A stretch of DNA of 64,000 nt from an uncultured Bacteroidia bacterium (GCA_943787465.1 CALSMN010000001.1:180173-244172), one strand, 5' to 3'; positions 1 to 9,456 are shown, counted from the first letter of the stretch. Numbers and translations: made by a program. Notes: generated from the letters alone by a model not told the origin.

Positions 1-311
1 GCTGGACGAGTTATTTCGCCAACACGGGGCAATGCCATATTTACTAAATATCCAATAATTACAGCATGAAAACTACTAGCAACCGATGCTTTATATTGCA
101 TGGGTTCAAGAAGTAAATTCCAGCGTAATGCGCGTAAAAAATGGCTTATTATTCCAGCAAGCATTGACATGAAAATCCAGAATGGATTAGCTTGTTTTAT
201 GGTATTCCATAATTGATATGGATCTTCATTGCTGATAGCCCAATAGAATAAGACACCCCCAAGTGTTAGGAATAACACAGTGTTAAAAGCTGTTTTTACA
301 TTTTTATTCAA
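1..311 (-). CDS. flippase-like membrane protein (lysylphosphatidylglycerol synthase TM region family), 5' part only
   Basis: The reverse strand codes for the first ~103 residues of an integral membrane protein that runs off the left edge. It begins with a hydrophobic segment (about residues 8-25), then the stretch [15 protein letters not shown] near residue 59 and [14 protein letters not shown] at the end, which I associate with the UPF0104/AglD-like flippase family. No ATG lies in frame near the start; the TTG at 311 is the best start and overlaps the panD stop region by 8 bases. This panD-flippase pairing is familiar in Bacteroidota. The substrate is unknown; family membership is a recognition by eye. 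Confidence 0.7.
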   Translation of the reverse strand, partial: MNKNVKTAFNTVLFLTLGGVLFYWAISNEDPYQLWNTIKQANPFWIFMSMLAGIISHFLRALRWNLLLEPMQYKASVASSFHAVIIGYLVNMALPRVGEITRP

Positions 312-657
312 GTATGAGTTTATTATTTTTATCGGGGAAGGCTAAATAGGGCTTGAATGTTTTAGCTGCTTCAAATTCCATGTGAGCAAATGAAATAATT
401 ATCACAATATCTCCTTTGGCTGCTTTTCTAGCAGCAGCACCATTTAGACAGACCATTCCGCTTCCTCTTTCTCCTTTTATTACATACGTTTCAATACGTT
501 CACCGTTATTATTGTTTACTATAAGCACCTTTTCACCTTCTATTAAATTAGCTGCCTCCATTAAGTCCAGATCAATGGTAATGCTACCCACATAATCCAA
601 CTCTGTTTGAGTGATTTTGGCTCGGTGAATTTTTGATTTTAATACTTCAATAATCAT
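304..657 (-). CDS. panD: aspartate 1-decarboxylase precursor
   Basis: Makes beta-alanine from L-aspartate for pantothenate and coenzyme A synthesis in the cytoplasm. The 117-residue product has the expected family length. The self-cleavage site Gly24-Ser25 lies in YVGSITID and would yield the pyruvoyl cofactor; Tyr22, Arg54, Thr57 and Tyr58 match the active-site residues known for the family. It is followed directly by the flippase gene. A candidate -7 box, TAAATTTG on the minus strand (674-681), sits 17 bases upstream of the ATG, so this gene can be transcribed apart from radA. Confidence 0.95.
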   Translation of the reverse strand: MIIEVLKSKIHRAKITQTELDYVGSITIDLDLMEAANLIEGEKVLIVNNNNGERIETYVIKGERGSGMVCLNGAAARKAAKGDIVIIISFAHMEFEAAKTFKPYLAFPDKNNKLILE

Positions 658-713
658 ACTTGGATACGCTTTGCAAATTTAAATTTATTTGATGGATAAG
701 TGTTTTAAGATCG

Positions 714-2063
714 TTAATTAATGATTAATGAGAAAAATTGCCTCACGTCAGATACTTTTTGAATTTTAATAGAATACGCTTTTTGATTAATATCTAATTG
801 ATCACTTAGAATAATCTGTTTAAATCCTAATTTTTCTGCTTCTTTTATGCGTTGGTCTATTCGGTTTACTCCTCTAATTTCACCACTTAAACCTATTTCT
901 CCAGCGAATACCATTTTGTGAGATAAAGCAAAATTTTCGAGGCTAGATACAATTGAAGCTGCAATTCCTAAATCACTTGCAGGATCATTAATTTTTAAAC
1001 CACCAGCGATATTTACAAACACATCTTGTTGCGATAATTTATAACCACATCGTTTTTCAAGAACAGCCAACAACATATTAAGCCTTTTAATATCATACCC
1101 ATTTGTATTTCTTTGTGGATTTCCATAAACAGCGGTGCTGACTAATGCTTGCGTTTCTATCATAAGACTTCTATTTCCCTCTAACGATGCAACAACACCA
1201 ATACCAGATAAATTGTCACTTCTTTGATTGATGAGAATTTCTGAGGGATTATCTACTTCTCGCATTCCTTCAGCTGTCATTTCGTATATGCCAAGCTCTA
1301 GAGAATTTCCAAATCTATTTTTTAATGTACGCAGAATTCTATAATTATTTTGATTCTCACCTTCAAATTGTAAAACCGTGTCAACCATGTGTTCCAAAAG
1401 TTTAGGGCCAGCAAGCTGTCCTTCCTTGGTTATATGACCCACTAAAATTATTGGTAGTCCATGTTGTTTGGCATATTGAACGAGTAGGGCACAACTTTCT
1501 CTAACTTGAGATACAGTACCTGGAGTAGAATCAAGAAATTTGCTATAAATGGTTTGTATGGAGTCTATGATAACAAATGAAGGATTGACTTCCTTAAATT
1601 TTGCTTTAATTGTTTCTATACATGTTTCATTGAGTAGTAAGCAATTTTCATTGGTAATACCAATTCTGTCTGCCCTCATTTTAATTTGAGTTAGACTCTC
1701 CTCCCCACTTACATATAGCACTTTTTTATTCATACGGAGTGCAGTTTGAAGAAGCAATGTAGACTTACCAATACCTGGTTCACCACCTAAGAGTACAACA
1801 GAACCACGAACAATACCTCCGCCTAAGACTCTATTTAATTCAGTGCCAGGCACTTTAATTCGTTGTAAAATGACACCATCAACTTTTGATACAGGGGTAA
1901 CGATTCCTTCTATATCACTCAAGTTTAACATGGGTGCTTTGGCTTTAGTTACGATTTCTTCTTGAATACTATTATAAACACCACAAGAGAAGCATTTACC
2001 CATCATTTTAGGATAATTACTTCCGCAATTGGAGCAAATAAAAACAGATTTAGTCTTAGCCAT
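714..2063 (-). CDS. radA: DNA repair protein RadA
   Basis: A RecA-like ATPase that drives branch migration during recombinational repair. Order of parts: N-terminal zinc finger with Cys10, Cys13, Cys24, Cys27; Walker A GEPGIGKST near residue 95; the RadA signature KNRFG near residue 250; and a C-terminal Lon-protease-like domain. The length of 449 residues is normal. The ATG at 2063 gives the start expected for the family, MAKTKSVF. It lies upstream of panD in the same direction with 56 bases between them. Confidence 0.96.
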   Translation of the reverse strand: MAKTKSVFICSNCGSNYPKMMGKCFSCGVYNSIQEEIVTKAKAPMLNLSDIEGIVTPVSKVDGVILQRIKVPGTELNRVLGGGIVRGSVVLLGGEPGIGKSTLLLQTALRMNKKVLYVSGEESLTQIKMRADRIGITNENCLLLNETCIETIKAKFKEVNPSFVIIDSIQTIYSKFLDSTPGTVSQVRESCALLVQYAKQHGLPIILVGHITKEGQLAGPKLLEHMVDTVLQFEGENQNNYRILRTLKNRFGNSLELGIYEMTAEGMREVDNPSEILINQRSDNLSGIGVVASLEGNRSLMIETQALVSTAVYGNPQRNTNGYDIKRLNMLLAVLEKRCGYKLSQQDVFVNIAGGLKINDPASDLGIAASIVSSLENFALSHKMVFAGEIGLSGEIRGVNRIDQRIKEAEKLGFKQIILSDQLDINQKAYSIKIQKVSDVRQFFSLIIN

Positions 2064-2193
2064 TTACTTAAAATAGTATTTCAATAAACGAAAATGAGCT
2101 TTTTTATCTACTATATGAAAGATTAAATCGGAGATTAATACGTTTCTATTAAAAAATAAAAATTGAAATGGATAAAGCATGCGAAGATTTTTC

Positions 2194-2201
2194 TATTTTT
2201 G
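2194..2201 (+). promoter_or_regulatory. -7 promoter box TATTTTTG upstream of the ExbB-type gene
   Basis: Matches the Bacteroidota sigma-A -7 consensus TAnnTTTG. It lies inside the frame that would extend the ExbB-type protein to 2179, so the true start must be the ATG at 2230, about 22 bases after the predicted transcription start. Confidence 0.6.
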
Positions 2202-2229
2202 CCAGCGATACATTCTAAAATATATAAAA

Positions 2230-3069
2230 ATGAAAAAAATCACATCATTGTTAATGTTAGTTTTCCTTATGACGTTCAGTGTCTTGTTTACCAACGCTCA
2301 AGTTAATACTAGCGAATCTAAGGACACATCTTCAGAAAATGTTGATTCTTCAAAAACTACGACTACACCTGCTGAAGAAATTCAGGAAGAGGTTATTTCA
2401 GAAGTTACTACAGAGGAAGCTGAGGAAGAAAGTGGCATACAAGTGTTAAAGAAAAAGTTTATTGAAGGTGGAGCTGGTTTTATGTCACTACCATTAATTT
2501 GTTTAATTCTTGGGTTAGCTATTGCTATTGAGCGAATTATTTCCCTCTTTTGGATGAGCATTAATAATGATAAATTTATTTTGGAAATCGAGCAAGAAGT
2601 TGCTGAAGGAAATATCGAAGCAGCAAAAGAACTTTGTAGAAATACTCGAGGACCAGTAGCTAGCATTTTTTATCAAGGCCTAGATCGATCAGATCAAGGG
2701 TCTATAGACGTAGTTGAAAAATCAGTAGTTAGTTATGGTTCAGTTCAGATGGGTCAATTAGAGCGAGGTTTAGTTTGGTTGTCTTTATTTATAGCACTAG
2801 CCCCAATGCTTGGTTTCATGGGAACGGTAATTGGTATGATTGATGCATTTGACGCTATCAAGGCAGCAGGTGATATTTCGCCAAGCGTTGTAGCTGACGG
2901 TATATCTGTGGCACTTTTAACCACAGTTGCGGGTCTTATAGTCGCTATTATCCTACAGATATTTTATAACTTTATCACATCTAAAATTGATGGAATTGTA
3001 AATGGTATGGAGGATGCTTCAATTTCTCTTGTAGATATACTTGTAAAAAATAAAGTAGTAAAAGCATAA
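2230..3069 (+). CDS. MotA/TolQ/ExbB proton channel family protein
   Basis: Inner-membrane subunit of an ExbBD/TolQR-type motor that uses proton flow to energise a periplasmic partner such as TonB. The 279-residue protein has an N-terminal hydrophobic segment with a signal-like end (FTNAQ), an acidic Ser/Thr/Glu linker, and three later membrane segments (about residues 85-105, 170-195 and 220-245), the second containing the family pattern GFMGTVIGMIDAF. An ATG at 2179 would add 17 residues but overlaps the promoter, so 2230 was chosen. First gene of a tightly packed operon with two ExbD-type genes. Which TonB it serves is not visible. Confidence 0.88.
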   Translation: MKKITSLLMLVFLMTFSVLFTNAQVNTSESKDTSSENVDSSKTTTTPAEEIQEEVISEVTTEEAEEESGIQVLKKKFIEGGAGFMSLPLICLILGLAIAIERIISLFWMSINNDKFILEIEQEVAEGNIEAAKELCRNTRGPVASIFYQGLDRSDQGSIDVVEKSVVSYGSVQMGQLERGLVWLSLFIALAPMLGFMGTVIGMIDAFDAIKAAGDISPSVVADGISVALLTTVAGLIVAIILQIFYNFITSKIDGIVNGMEDASISLVDILVKNKVVKA

Positions 3070-3482
3070 TGTTAAAGTTTGGAAGAATAATTTTTTATGC
3101 CATTATTGTACTACTAGTTATCACTTTTGTGTCTAAAGTCATCCGTGATGATTTTGCTGGAAGTGCAATGGGTATTTGGTTTGCATTAACATTAGTTGTG
3201 GGTGCATTAGTATCGATTGTTGTGTCATCCGTAATGTATTTAATAAATAACCCTAAGTCATCTAAAAGTTTATTGATTGGTACTGGTGTAATAGCAATCA
3301 TTTGTATTATTGCTTATTCGGCTTCTTCAGGCGTAATTGATGAAAGTTATGAGAAGTATAATATAACACAAGTAAGTCAGTCTAAATTGATTGATATGGG
3401 TCTTTACCTAACACTTACTCTAGGAGTGACAGCTATAGTTTCTATAATTGTTTCAGAAGCAGTAGCGTTATTTAAAAATTAA
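3069..3482 (+). CDS. uncharacterised membrane protein of the ExbB/ExbD operon
   Basis: A 137-residue protein with four predicted membrane segments (about residues 5-22, 32-58, 70-88 and 112-135) and little soluble sequence. Its ATG overlaps the stop of the ExbB-type gene in TAATG, and the first ExbD gene begins one base after its stop, so translation is probably coupled. I do not recognise a named family. Position suggests an accessory subunit of the proton-channel complex; that is inference from context only. Confidence 0.75.
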   Translation: MLKFGRIIFYAIIVLLVITFVSKVIRDDFAGSAMGIWFALTLVVGALVSIVVSSVMYLINNPKSSKSLLIGTGVIAIICIIAYSASSGVIDESYEKYNITQVSQSKLIDMGLYLTLTLGVTAIVSIIVSEAVALFKN

Positions 3483-3483
3483 T

Positions 3484-4038
3484 ATGGCAAGTAGAAGAAG
3501 AGATATTCCAGAAATTAATGCCGGGTCTATGGCAGATATCGCCTTCTTGCTTTTGGTGTTTTTTTTGGTCACGACAACAATGGATATTCCTACGGGTCTT
3601 CAAGTAGCCCTGCCACCAATATCTGAAGAACCACCCGAAGATAGTAAACAAAAGAAACGTGAAGTTTTAGAAGTATTAGTAAATGCTGCAGATCAATTAT
3701 TGGTAGAGGGTTCTCCTTTAACTATTGATAAATTACAGCAAAAGACCGTAGATCACTTAACGAATGAAGGTAAAGATCCTACGCTTTCTACCACATCAAC
3801 CACTGCTATTGTATCATTAAAAAATGATAGAGGTACATCGTATGACATGTATGTTCAAGTGTATAACGAACTTACCGCTGCATATAATCGAGTTCGTGAC
3901 GATTACTCTATGCAACAATATGGTAAGAAGTATACAGAGCTTGACCCTCAAAGAGATAAAGATAAAATTAAAGAGGTAAAGAAGAAATATCCTCGTAAAC
4001 TATCAGAAGCAGAACCCGTTAGTATAGGAGCACAGTAA
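3484..4038 (+). CDS. ExbD/TolR family biopolymer transport protein (first copy)
   Basis: Proton-channel partner subunit. The 184 residues show a short cytoplasmic N-terminus, one membrane helix at about 15-32 (MADIAFLLLVFFLVTTTMD) with the conserved Asp18 that carries protons in ExbD/TolR, and a periplasmic domain. Its last codons overlap the start of the second ExbD gene in TAATG. Two different ExbD proteins beside one ExbB are common in this phylum. Confidence 0.9.
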   Translation: MASRRRDIPEINAGSMADIAFLLLVFFLVTTTMDIPTGLQVALPPISEEPPEDSKQKKREVLEVLVNAADQLLVEGSPLTIDKLQQKTVDHLTNEGKDPTLSTTSTTAIVSLKNDRGTSYDMYVQVYNELTAAYNRVRDDYSMQQYGKKYTELDPQRDKDKIKEVKKKYPRKLSEAEPVSIGAQ

Positions 4039-4499
4039 TGTCAAAATTTAAAAAAGATGGTGGAAGACCCACCCCAGCAATCAACACATCTGCACTTCCA
4101 GATATTGTTTTTATGTTACTCTTCTTTTTTATGGTAGCTACTAAAATGAGAGATAAAGAGATGAAGGTGCAAACTCAACTCCCACAAGCTACAGAAGTTG
4201 AAAAACTTGAAAAAAAATCTAGACTCCATTACATTTTTGTTGGGCCACCATTGAATGAAAGTTTTGGAACTACACCCCGAATTCAATTAGATGATGCTTT
4301 TGCCACCATTGACGATATTCAACAGTACATTACTTTAAAAAATAACGAGAAGGACGAAAAAGAAATCCCCTTTATGACCACTTCCCTAAAAGCTGATAAG
4401 ACAGTTAAAATGGGAATCGTTACTGATATTAAACAAGAACTAAGAAAAGTAAATGCTTTAAAACTAAGTTATACTGCATCTAAAGAAGTAAAAGACTAA
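4038..4499 (+). CDS. ExbD/TolR family biopolymer transport protein (second copy)
   Basis: A 153-residue paralog of the preceding gene, with the same plan: N-terminal basic stretch, one membrane helix containing the functional Asp in LPDIVFMLLFFFMVATKM (about residues 20-37) and a periplasmic C-terminal domain. Last gene of the four-gene operon, coupled to its neighbour by a one-base stop/start overlap. Confidence 0.9.
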   Translation: MSKFKKDGGRPTPAINTSALPDIVFMLLFFFMVATKMRDKEMKVQTQLPQATEVEKLEKKSRLHYIFVGPPLNESFGTTPRIQLDDAFATIDDIQQYITLKNNEKDEKEIPFMTTSLKADKTVKMGIVTDIKQELRKVNALKLSYTASKEVKD

Positions 4500-4547
4500 A
4501 AATAAGTATTCATAATATGGAAAGAGAGCTGAAGCCCTCTTCTCTAT

Positions 4548-5561
4548 TTGAAATCCTACATATTCAAGCATTTAATTGAGGAAGTGAAGGAAGACATTCT
4601 ATCCTATATCAAATCTCCCATTCAGGAAGAGCTTCAAATTTTTGAAAAAAAATTTAAGGCCAGTGTAAAAAGTAATGTCTCATTACTTGATACCATTATG
4701 GGATACATTGTAAAGCGAAAAGGGAAACAAATGCGCCCTATATTGGTTCTGCACTGTGCCAAACTTTTTGGGGACATTAATGAAACAACCTATCGCGGAG
4801 CTTCACTTGTTGAACTTTTACACACGGCTACTTTGGTACATGACGATGTAGTTGATGAGTCTAATTTACGAAGAGGTTTTTTTTCAATAAATGCTTTATG
4901 GAAAAATAAAGTGGCCGTTTTAGTTGGAGATTATTTACTATCCAAGGGTTTATTATTATCGTTAAAAAATAAAGATTTTCAATCTTTAGAAATTTTGTCT
5001 TCTGCTGTTGAGCAAATGAGTGAGGGAGAGCTTCTACAAATGGAAAAAGCTAGAAAATTAGATATTACAGAGGAAATTTATTTTGATATTATTACCAAAA
5101 AAACAGCATCGCTAATCGCTAGTTGTTGTGGTATTGGTGCATTCAGCACTTCAAAGGACAATGAAATATTAAAACAAGTAATGATTATGGGAGAAGCCAT
5201 TGGTGTTGCCTTCCAAATTAAAGATGATCTTTTTGATTATGGTGACAACAAAGTGGGCAAACCTACCGGTATTGATATTATTGAGAAAAAGATGACCTTA
5301 CCGCTTATTCACGCTCTAAATCTAAGTACACCTTCCGAAAAAAGGCATATACTTAAAATATTGAATAAGGATAAAAAAACGAAGAACGAAATTCAAGAGA
5401 TTATAACTTTTGTTAAATCCAAAGAGGGGATTCAATATGCCTATAATAAAATGCTCGAATACAAAAAGATATCTGAGGAAATACTCTATAGTATCCCAAC
5501 CCAACATTCCACAGAATATTTAGCTGCGTTAATTAACTTTGTCATAGAAAGGAAAAGATAA
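4548..5561 (+). CDS. polyprenyl diphosphate synthase
   Basis: Trans-isoprenyl diphosphate synthase that extends farnesyl or geranyl diphosphate with isopentenyl diphosphate, probably to make the side chain of menaquinone. The two Asp-rich motifs are present: DDVVD at residues 99-103 and KDDLFDYGDNKVGKP near 224; the RKGKQMRP motif sits at 57-64. Length of 337 is usual. The start used is TTG; the bases before it, TCTATTTG, resemble a -7 box, so the exact N-terminus is uncertain by some residues. Chain length cannot be read with confidence. Confidence 0.88.
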   Translation: MKSYIFKHLIEEVKEDILSYIKSPIQEELQIFEKKFKASVKSNVSLLDTIMGYIVKRKGKQMRPILVLHCAKLFGDINETTYRGASLVELLHTATLVHDDVVDESNLRRGFFSINALWKNKVAVLVGDYLLSKGLLLSLKNKDFQSLEILSSAVEQMSEGELLQMEKARKLDITEEIYFDIITKKTASLIASCCGIGAFSTSKDNEILKQVMIMGEAIGVAFQIKDDLFDYGDNKVGKPTGIDIIEKKMTLPLIHALNLSTPSEKRHILKILNKDKKTKNEIQEIITFVKSKEGIQYAYNKMLEYKKISEEILYSIPTQHSTEYLAALINFVIERKR

Positions 5562-7193
5562 TTAGTTTAAGCCTAACACTTTTATTCCTTGCTCAAAAAT
5601 AATATCTACAGGAATATCTTTATTGGATAATCGATCAAGATCTTTTTGAAGATTTTCAGGAATTATTCCCTCATTAGCCATTAACTCCATTACTTTTTCT
5701 TTATCTCCATCACCTTGAAGTTGGAGAATAAGACTAGATAATCCTTGAATAGCATTCTTCATTTTTTCTAAATTTACGGTATAAGTACCATCAGAATTTC
5801 TTGTAAATGCATGGTGCTTATTGAAATAATTGAATCTTACCATATTAGCTTTTCCGTGTGCACTACTTGCTCCAAATCGAACCGATCGAAAAATACCAGC
5901 CAGAAAAGTCACATAATAATCCATCAATTCTCCTTCCTTGAGAAGTCCTTGTTCTTTTAGTTGTGTAATCATATGTAGTCCTAAAATATCAGCTTTCCCT
6001 TCTTCTAATGCACTATAGGTTTCTCCTAATGCTTCTCTTACAGAACCTTTTCCGTTAATTGTTTCTTTAATTCCTAATCCATGAGCTACCTCATGAAACA
6101 TAGTATTACTAAAAAATGCATTAAAAGTGACATGTTTTAGTTGCTCTTTATCAATTAGTTCTTTAGATAAAGGGGTCAGTATATGATCAAACTTTGCTTT
6201 CATCGCATTTTTAAGCTGACTTCGCCTTGCACCATACTCCAATTGAATACCTTCATCATTTGGAAGGTTAACAGCGATAGTTTTACTCCCCGAATTACAA
6301 TCTCCGGCATAATATATGACATCATATGCATTTAGTTGTGCTGCGTCTGTGTTTGGTTTTTCTTTTTTATAAGCCAAAGGCACAGGAAGGTTAGCTTGTA
6401 GCTGGGGAAGTAAATCAATATATTTTTCTAGCTTTTTACTCCATACTTTATCTTTGACTAAGATATATGCTTCATAGGCTGTTCTATAATTGTATAAGGC
6501 ATCCTCATAGTGCTCAATGGGTCCAATAATGATGTCCAAAGTATTATTTTTCATGCTAATCCACGCTATATCGCTTGCATTGAATTCATCATTTAATAAA
6601 GCCTTTGCTCGTAACTCTAAATAGTTTTGGAGTTCTTTGTCTTCACAAACCTCAGCGGCTTCGAGTAGATGTCCTGAGGCAGCTTCTAATTTATCTCTAA
6701 AAAATTCATGATAAGGGATAGTGAATAGTTTACCCATTTCATCTCTTCTCACCATGGAGTATAAATCCTTTTCATCAGGTAATCCAAGTTCCTCAAATTC
6801 TTCTTTAGTCATATCTGAAGGATAAAAATTAGCACCGAGCGGTTTTAATTCTATGTGATCTAGAAATGGTGCATTATTATTCAAACGATCCCATGGACCA
6901 TAGTTTATTTCTGTAAACCGACGTAATTCAGGATTTGAGATAGTGGCCATTAAAGCTTCTTTGTTCCCATAGGCTTGTATCCAAAAAAGATCGTTCATAA
7001 TATCAGCAGCAGCAAATAAATTAGGCAACATTTTCTTTTCAGAAGCGGAAAGAATAGATAAATCTGTGGTTAATTTAACCGAGACATATTTGCTTGCGAT
7101 TTGGTCAGTACCTTGAACATCATCAGATGGGCTATCCATACATGATGAAATTAGAAGTAGCATACTCAATAGACTTGTGATGGGTTTAATCAT
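5562..7193 (-). CDS. M49 family (dipeptidyl peptidase III-like) lipoprotein peptidase
   Basis: Zinc metallopeptidase that probably cleaves dipeptides from oligopeptides outside the inner membrane. A lipoprotein signal with LISSC (Cys18) starts the protein. Zinc ligands lie in HEVAH (367-371) and EEGKAD (397-402). The classical M49 motif is a hexapeptide HExxGH; here it is a pentapeptide HExxH, as reported in some bacterial members. Length 543. It converges tail to tail with the polyprenyl synthase gene with no gap. Substrate range is not readable. Confidence 0.83.
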   Translation of the reverse strand: MIKPITSLLSMLLLISSCMDSPSDDVQGTDQIASKYVSVKLTTDLSILSASEKKMLPNLFAAADIMNDLFWIQAYGNKEALMATISNPELRRFTEINYGPWDRLNNNAPFLDHIELKPLGANFYPSDMTKEEFEELGLPDEKDLYSMVRRDEMGKLFTIPYHEFFRDKLEAASGHLLEAAEVCEDKELQNYLELRAKALLNDEFNASDIAWISMKNNTLDIIIGPIEHYEDALYNYRTAYEAYILVKDKVWSKKLEKYIDLLPQLQANLPVPLAYKKEKPNTDAAQLNAYDVIYYAGDCNSGSKTIAVNLPNDEGIQLEYGARRSQLKNAMKAKFDHILTPLSKELIDKEQLKHVTFNAFFSNTMFHEVAHGLGIKETINGKGSVREALGETYSALEEGKADILGLHMITQLKEQGLLKEGELMDYYVTFLAGIFRSVRFGASSAHGKANMVRFNYFNKHHAFTRNSDGTYTVNLEKMKNAIQGLSSLILQLQGDGDKEKVMELMANEGIIPENLQKDLDRLSNKDIPVDIIFEQGIKVLGLN

Positions 7194-7258
7194 AATACTG
7201 CGAAGATAAAAAACTCATATGGAATGAAAGATTTTTAAGGAATTGATCTAGGAGTATT

Positions 7259-7266
7259 TACCTTTG
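7259..7266 (+). promoter_or_regulatory. -7 promoter box TACCTTTG of the YbaB-like gene
   Basis: Exact match to TAnnTTTG ending only 8 bases before the ATG at 7275. The transcript would have almost no leader. Confidence 0.6.
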
Positions 7267-7274
7267 CGGTATCC

Positions 7275-7580
7275 ATGTTTGGACTTAATAAAATTAAAGA
7301 GACAAAGGAAAAAGCCATGCAAATGAAATCTGCATTAGCACAATTGAATTTTGAAGGAAATTCCACTAATGGGATGGTCACGATTCAATGTACCGGAGAT
7401 AAACGTTTCCATTCTCTAGAAATTAATGATAGTATTTTTAAGATAAGATCTCGTGAAGAAGTTCAAATCATGATACTCGAGGCGATTGACCAAGCTCAAT
7501 TAAAAGCAGATCAAAAAATCAAAGAAGAGATGAATAAAATTATGCCTAATATTCCAGGCATGGATGATTTAGGATTCTAA
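7275..7580 (+). CDS. YbaB/EbfC family nucleoid-associated protein
   Basis: Small DNA-binding protein of the YbaB family. The 101 residues start with MFGLNKIKETKEKAMQMKSAL, a helical region typical of the family, followed by a short beta region (GMVTIQCTGDKRFHSLEI) and a C-terminal helix ending in PNIPGMDDLGF, which resembles the family tail. It is transcribed alone rather than with dnaX-recR as in enterobacteria. Its 3' end overlaps the convergent alkyltransferase-like gene by 12 bases. Confidence 0.82.
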   Translation: MFGLNKIKETKEKAMQMKSALAQLNFEGNSTNGMVTIQCTGDKRFHSLEINDSIFKIRSREEVQIMILEAIDQAQLKADQKIKEEMNKIMPNIPGMDDLGF

Positions 7581-7916
7581 ATTTAAATGGATTGATGGAT
7601 CCCAAAAATAGACATCCAAGTCTATTACTTGATTATTGGCAATAGGAATTCCTTCCATTTTTAATCGTTGTGCCATTGGATTTTCTATTGAAAAGTGATA
7701 TTTCCCAGTTAATAGTCCATTCCTGTTTACAACACGATGAGCAGGAACTTCAGGATGAATCTGATGAGTCTTGTTAAGGGCCCAACCTACCATGCGTGCA
7801 GATTTAACAGAACCCAAATATTTACCAATAGCACCATAAGAGGTTACTCTTCCCTCTGGGATCAATCGGACTACTTGACATACAAGATCAAAAAAAGTAT
7901 CATTTTTAGGCATCAT
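7569..7916 (-). CDS. alkyltransferase-like protein (MGMT family without the catalytic cysteine)
   Basis: Related to the DNA-binding domain of O6-alkylguanine-DNA methyltransferase. The helix-turn-helix region GRVTSYGAIGKYLG and the arginine-finger area are present, but the active-site motif PCHR is replaced by PAHR (58-61), so it cannot accept an alkyl group. Such ATL proteins are known to bind O6-alkylguanine lesions and hand them to nucleotide excision repair. Length 115 is typical for ATLs. Two adjacent ATG codons (7916 and 7913) are possible starts. Confidence 0.88.
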   Translation of the reverse strand: MMPKNDTFFDLVCQVVRLIPEGRVTSYGAIGKYLGSVKSARMVGWALNKTHQIHPEVPAHRVVNRNGLLTGKYHFSIENPMAQRLKMEGIPIANNQVIDLDVYFWDPSIHLNLES

Positions 7917-8013
7917 TATTGCAATAAATTGATTTAGAGTTTGGGCAATAAACGGTACGTATTTAGCGTCTTACTAACCCTATATTTGCACAAAAGTAAC
8001 CCTCAAAAAATAC

Positions 8014-9456
8014 ATGAAAAAATATTTAATTTTCCTCCTAGGTGTATTACATTGGTCTAATAGTTTTGGTCAATATAAGATTTCAGTCAAAATTGATGGT
8101 CTTTCTTGTAAAGACGAATTGTTGTTGGCCAACCATTTTGGTAATAAACAATATCTTAGAGATACTTCAGAGTGTGTAGATGGTATAGCTACATTTATGG
8201 GTAAAGAATCCCTTGAAAACGGTGTTTATTTGGTTGTACTTCCTAAGAAAAATTATTTTGAAATTCTTATTTCAAAAGAAGAAGATCAAACCCAATATGT
8301 ATTTCACACTGATACTTTGTTGAATCCAAATACCATGAAAACAGAAGGGTCATTAGAAAATAAACTCTTTTTTGAATTCAATAGTTTTGCGATTATTCAA
8401 GGGAAAAATGCTTCTGCAATAAAAGGTCAATTAGACTCTTTAGAGGAGGGTAAGGATAAGGAAAAACTTCAAAAAAATCTCAAAGAAATAAGTAAAGAAG
8501 TAGCTCAGAGACGAGATCAAATAGCTCAAGAAAATGCTAGTTTATTTATTGGGAAATTGTATAAATCAATGGCTGAGAGTAATGCACCTAAAGTAGATGA
8601 GAGTTTAAGCGATGATGAACAAAAGAAACAACAATATCTATGGCTTCGGTCACATTATTGGGACAATATTGATTTGTCAGAGGATGGCTTGGTTCGTTCA
8701 CCCGTATTTCATAACAAATTGCAGTATTATTTTGATACATACATGCCCCCATTAGCCGATACAGCGGTATGGATGGCTGATGATCTAATCCAGAGTATTG
8801 AGGCTTCTGGTAGTAGAGAACAGTATAAATATACGATACATTTTTTGTTGGGTTATTTTGAAAATGCCAAATTCATGTGCTTTGATAAAGCGTTATGGCA
8901 TATAGCAAAAAATTACTATTGTGCAGGGAAAGCATTTTGGGCAGATTCAGCATATGTCTCAAAGATGTGTATTGAAAGTGATAAGATGGAGCCAACACTA
9001 TGTGATAAAAAAGCGCCAGATTTAAATATGCCTGATTCTACATTTAGTCGTCGTATACGAATGTCTGAAATAGATAAGCCTGTAACTGTTCTTGTCTTTT
9101 GGGATATTAATTGTGGTCATTGTAAAAAAGAAATGCCTATTATCAGTCGTATGTACGACAGCTTGACCAACAAGCATATTGAAATATACGCTGTTTACAC
9201 TCAAGGTGATTGGGAAGGGTGGAAAAAAAGATTAGCCTCAGATCAATACAAATTTATCAATGTTGCCAATGCTTTTGGAGAAGATAAATTTAGAGAGAAA
9301 TATAATATTCGAACAACTCCTCAGATTTTAGTCTTAGATCGAGAAAAGAATATACGTTTTAAGAAAATTGGGGCTAGAGATTTGGCAAAAACTATTCAAT
9401 ATCTTTTGGAGGAACAAGGGATTGTTCCATCCAAAGAATCATCGGAAGCTAAATAG
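8014..9456 (+). CDS. secreted thioredoxin-fold protein (TlpA-like, probably DUF4369/DUF5106 type)
   Basis: A 480-residue periplasmic protein. A signal peptide ends near residue 20 (SNSFGQ). The N-terminal and middle parts resemble the DUF4369/DUF5106 arrangement found in Bacteroidota; the C-terminal thioredoxin fold has the redox pair CGHC at 367-370 and a cis-proline site RTTPQILV. Probable role is disulfide reduction or exchange in the envelope, partner unknown. A box TATATTTG at 7981-7988 lies 25 bases upstream of the ATG and fits a -7 element. Confidence 0.85.
   Translation: MKKYLIFLLGVLHWSNSFGQYKISVKIDGLSCKDELLLANHFGNKQYLRDTSECVDGIATFMGKESLENGVYLVVLPKKNYFEILISKEEDQTQYVFHTDTLLNPNTMKTEGSLENKLFFEFNSFAIIQGKNASAIKGQLDSLEEGKDKEKLQKNLKEISKEVAQRRDQIAQENASLFIGKLYKSMAESNAPKVDESLSDDEQKKQQYLWLRSHYWDNIDLSEDGLVRSPVFHNKLQYYFDTYMPPLADTAVWMADDLIQSIEASGSREQYKYTIHFLLGYFENAKFMCFDKALWHIAKNYYCAGKAFWADSAYVSKMCIESDKMEPTLCDKKAPDLNMPDSTFSRRIRMSEIDKPVTVLVFWDINCGHCKKEMPIISRMYDSLTNKHIEIYAVYTQGDWEGWKKRLASDQYKFINVANAFGEDKFREKYNIRTTPQILVLDREKNIRFKKIGARDLAKTIQYLLEEQGIVPSKESSEAK

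Noticed and set aside
2179..2229. 17-residue N-terminal extension of the ExbB-type protein
   Set aside because: The stretch contains the promoter box TATTTTTG; the ATG at 2230 is the right start.
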